From Flavobacteriaceae bacterium (lineage in GTDB: Bacteria > Bacteroidota > Bacteroidia > Flavobacteriales > Flavobacteriaceae): 6,117 bases of DNA. Each line of letters starts with the position of its first letter. Positions within the stretch are counted from its first letter, which is position 1. Shown here one piece after another: positions 6,000 through 6,117 of the stretch. A program made the translations under genes and the position numbers. Under the pieces are notes generated by a model. That model made no database searches, was not told the origin of the DNA, and saw only the letters and a program-made list of their open reading frames with translations. The stretch spans positions 1-6,117 of the forward strand of contig DAOVTF010000136.1 in the NCBI GenBank assembly GCA_030633225.1, in the 5' to 3' direction.

Positions 6000-6117
6000 A
6001 TGTCTAAAGATTTTTCACATATTAACGATAAGAACCAACCAAAAATGGTTAATGTTGGCAATAAAAAAATTACCAAACGAATTGCAATCGCCAAAGCAGA
6101 AATGTTTTTAGGATCAG
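6000..6117 (+). CDS. moaC: Cyclic pyranopterin monophosphate synthase, N-terminal part (runs off the window)
   Basis: MoaC works with MoaA in the first step of molybdenum cofactor synthesis, turning the 3',8-cyclo-GTP made by MoaA into cyclic pyranopterin monophosphate in the cytosol. Only 39 codons are present, open to the window edge. They contain the recognisable family start: FSHI at 5-8, then MVNVGNK at 16-22 and TKRIAIAKA at 25-33, which line up with the E. coli pattern of SxLTHI, MVDVSxK and TxRxAxA. Asn18 stands where Asp is usual in MVDV. The catalytic lysines, Asp and His lie further on and cannot be checked; nor can a fusion to MoaB, known in some bacteria. It starts 20 bp after rfbB on the same strand, so readthrough from the sugar genes is likely although the pathways are unrelated. 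A TAnnTTTG-like TAGTTTTA at 5977-5984 lacks a matching upstream element. Confidence 0.85.
   Translation, partial: MSKDFSHINDKNQPKMVNVGNKKITKRIAIAKAEMFLGS

Overview
The window looks like a chromosomal segment from a low-GC Bacteroidota bacterium, most likely of the Flavobacteriia. The reasons are AT-rich DNA (roughly 30% GC by eye), AT-rich start regions with almost no Shine-Dalgarno sequences, a Kdo transferase (so a Gram-negative outer membrane), and a YeeE/YedE transporter that appears split into two small genes beside a Crp/Fnr regulator, as I remember it from flavobacteria. This assignment is inference; there is no rRNA or species marker.

The layout is two divergent gene blocks that face away from an 85-bp AT-rich gap at 2600-2684. 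Leftward (minus strand) from the gap are waaA (Kdo transferase, lipid A-core assembly), a Crp/Fnr-type regulator, a YeeE/YedE-family membrane protein, and the first 12 codons of a further gene that is probably the second half of that transporter. Rightward (plus strand) are a DegT/DnrJ/EryC1/StrS sugar aminotransferase most like WbpE, galE (UDP-hexose 4-epimerase), rfbB (dTDP-glucose 4,6-dehydratase), and the first 39 codons of moaC (molybdopterin biosynthesis).

The right-hand genes from the aminotransferase to rfbB make activated sugars for surface polysaccharide or glycan assembly, and waaA works at the same cell surface, so most of the window is cell-envelope biosynthesis. The left-hand transporter and regulator form a separate unit, probably for sulfur-compound uptake. 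The 88-bp gap between them holds a 5-4-5 inverted repeat with Crp/Fnr geometry. moaC, at the right edge, begins 20 bp after rfbB but belongs to a different pathway.

No tRNA, rRNA, mobile element, CRISPR array or convincing intrinsic terminator was seen, and no gap exceeds 90 bp. All complete genes belong to known families. I do not see a clear undescribed system. The points most worth checking are the candidate Crp/Fnr operator, the small gatekeeper residue in GalE, the unsettled substrate of the aminotransferase, and the placement of moaC.
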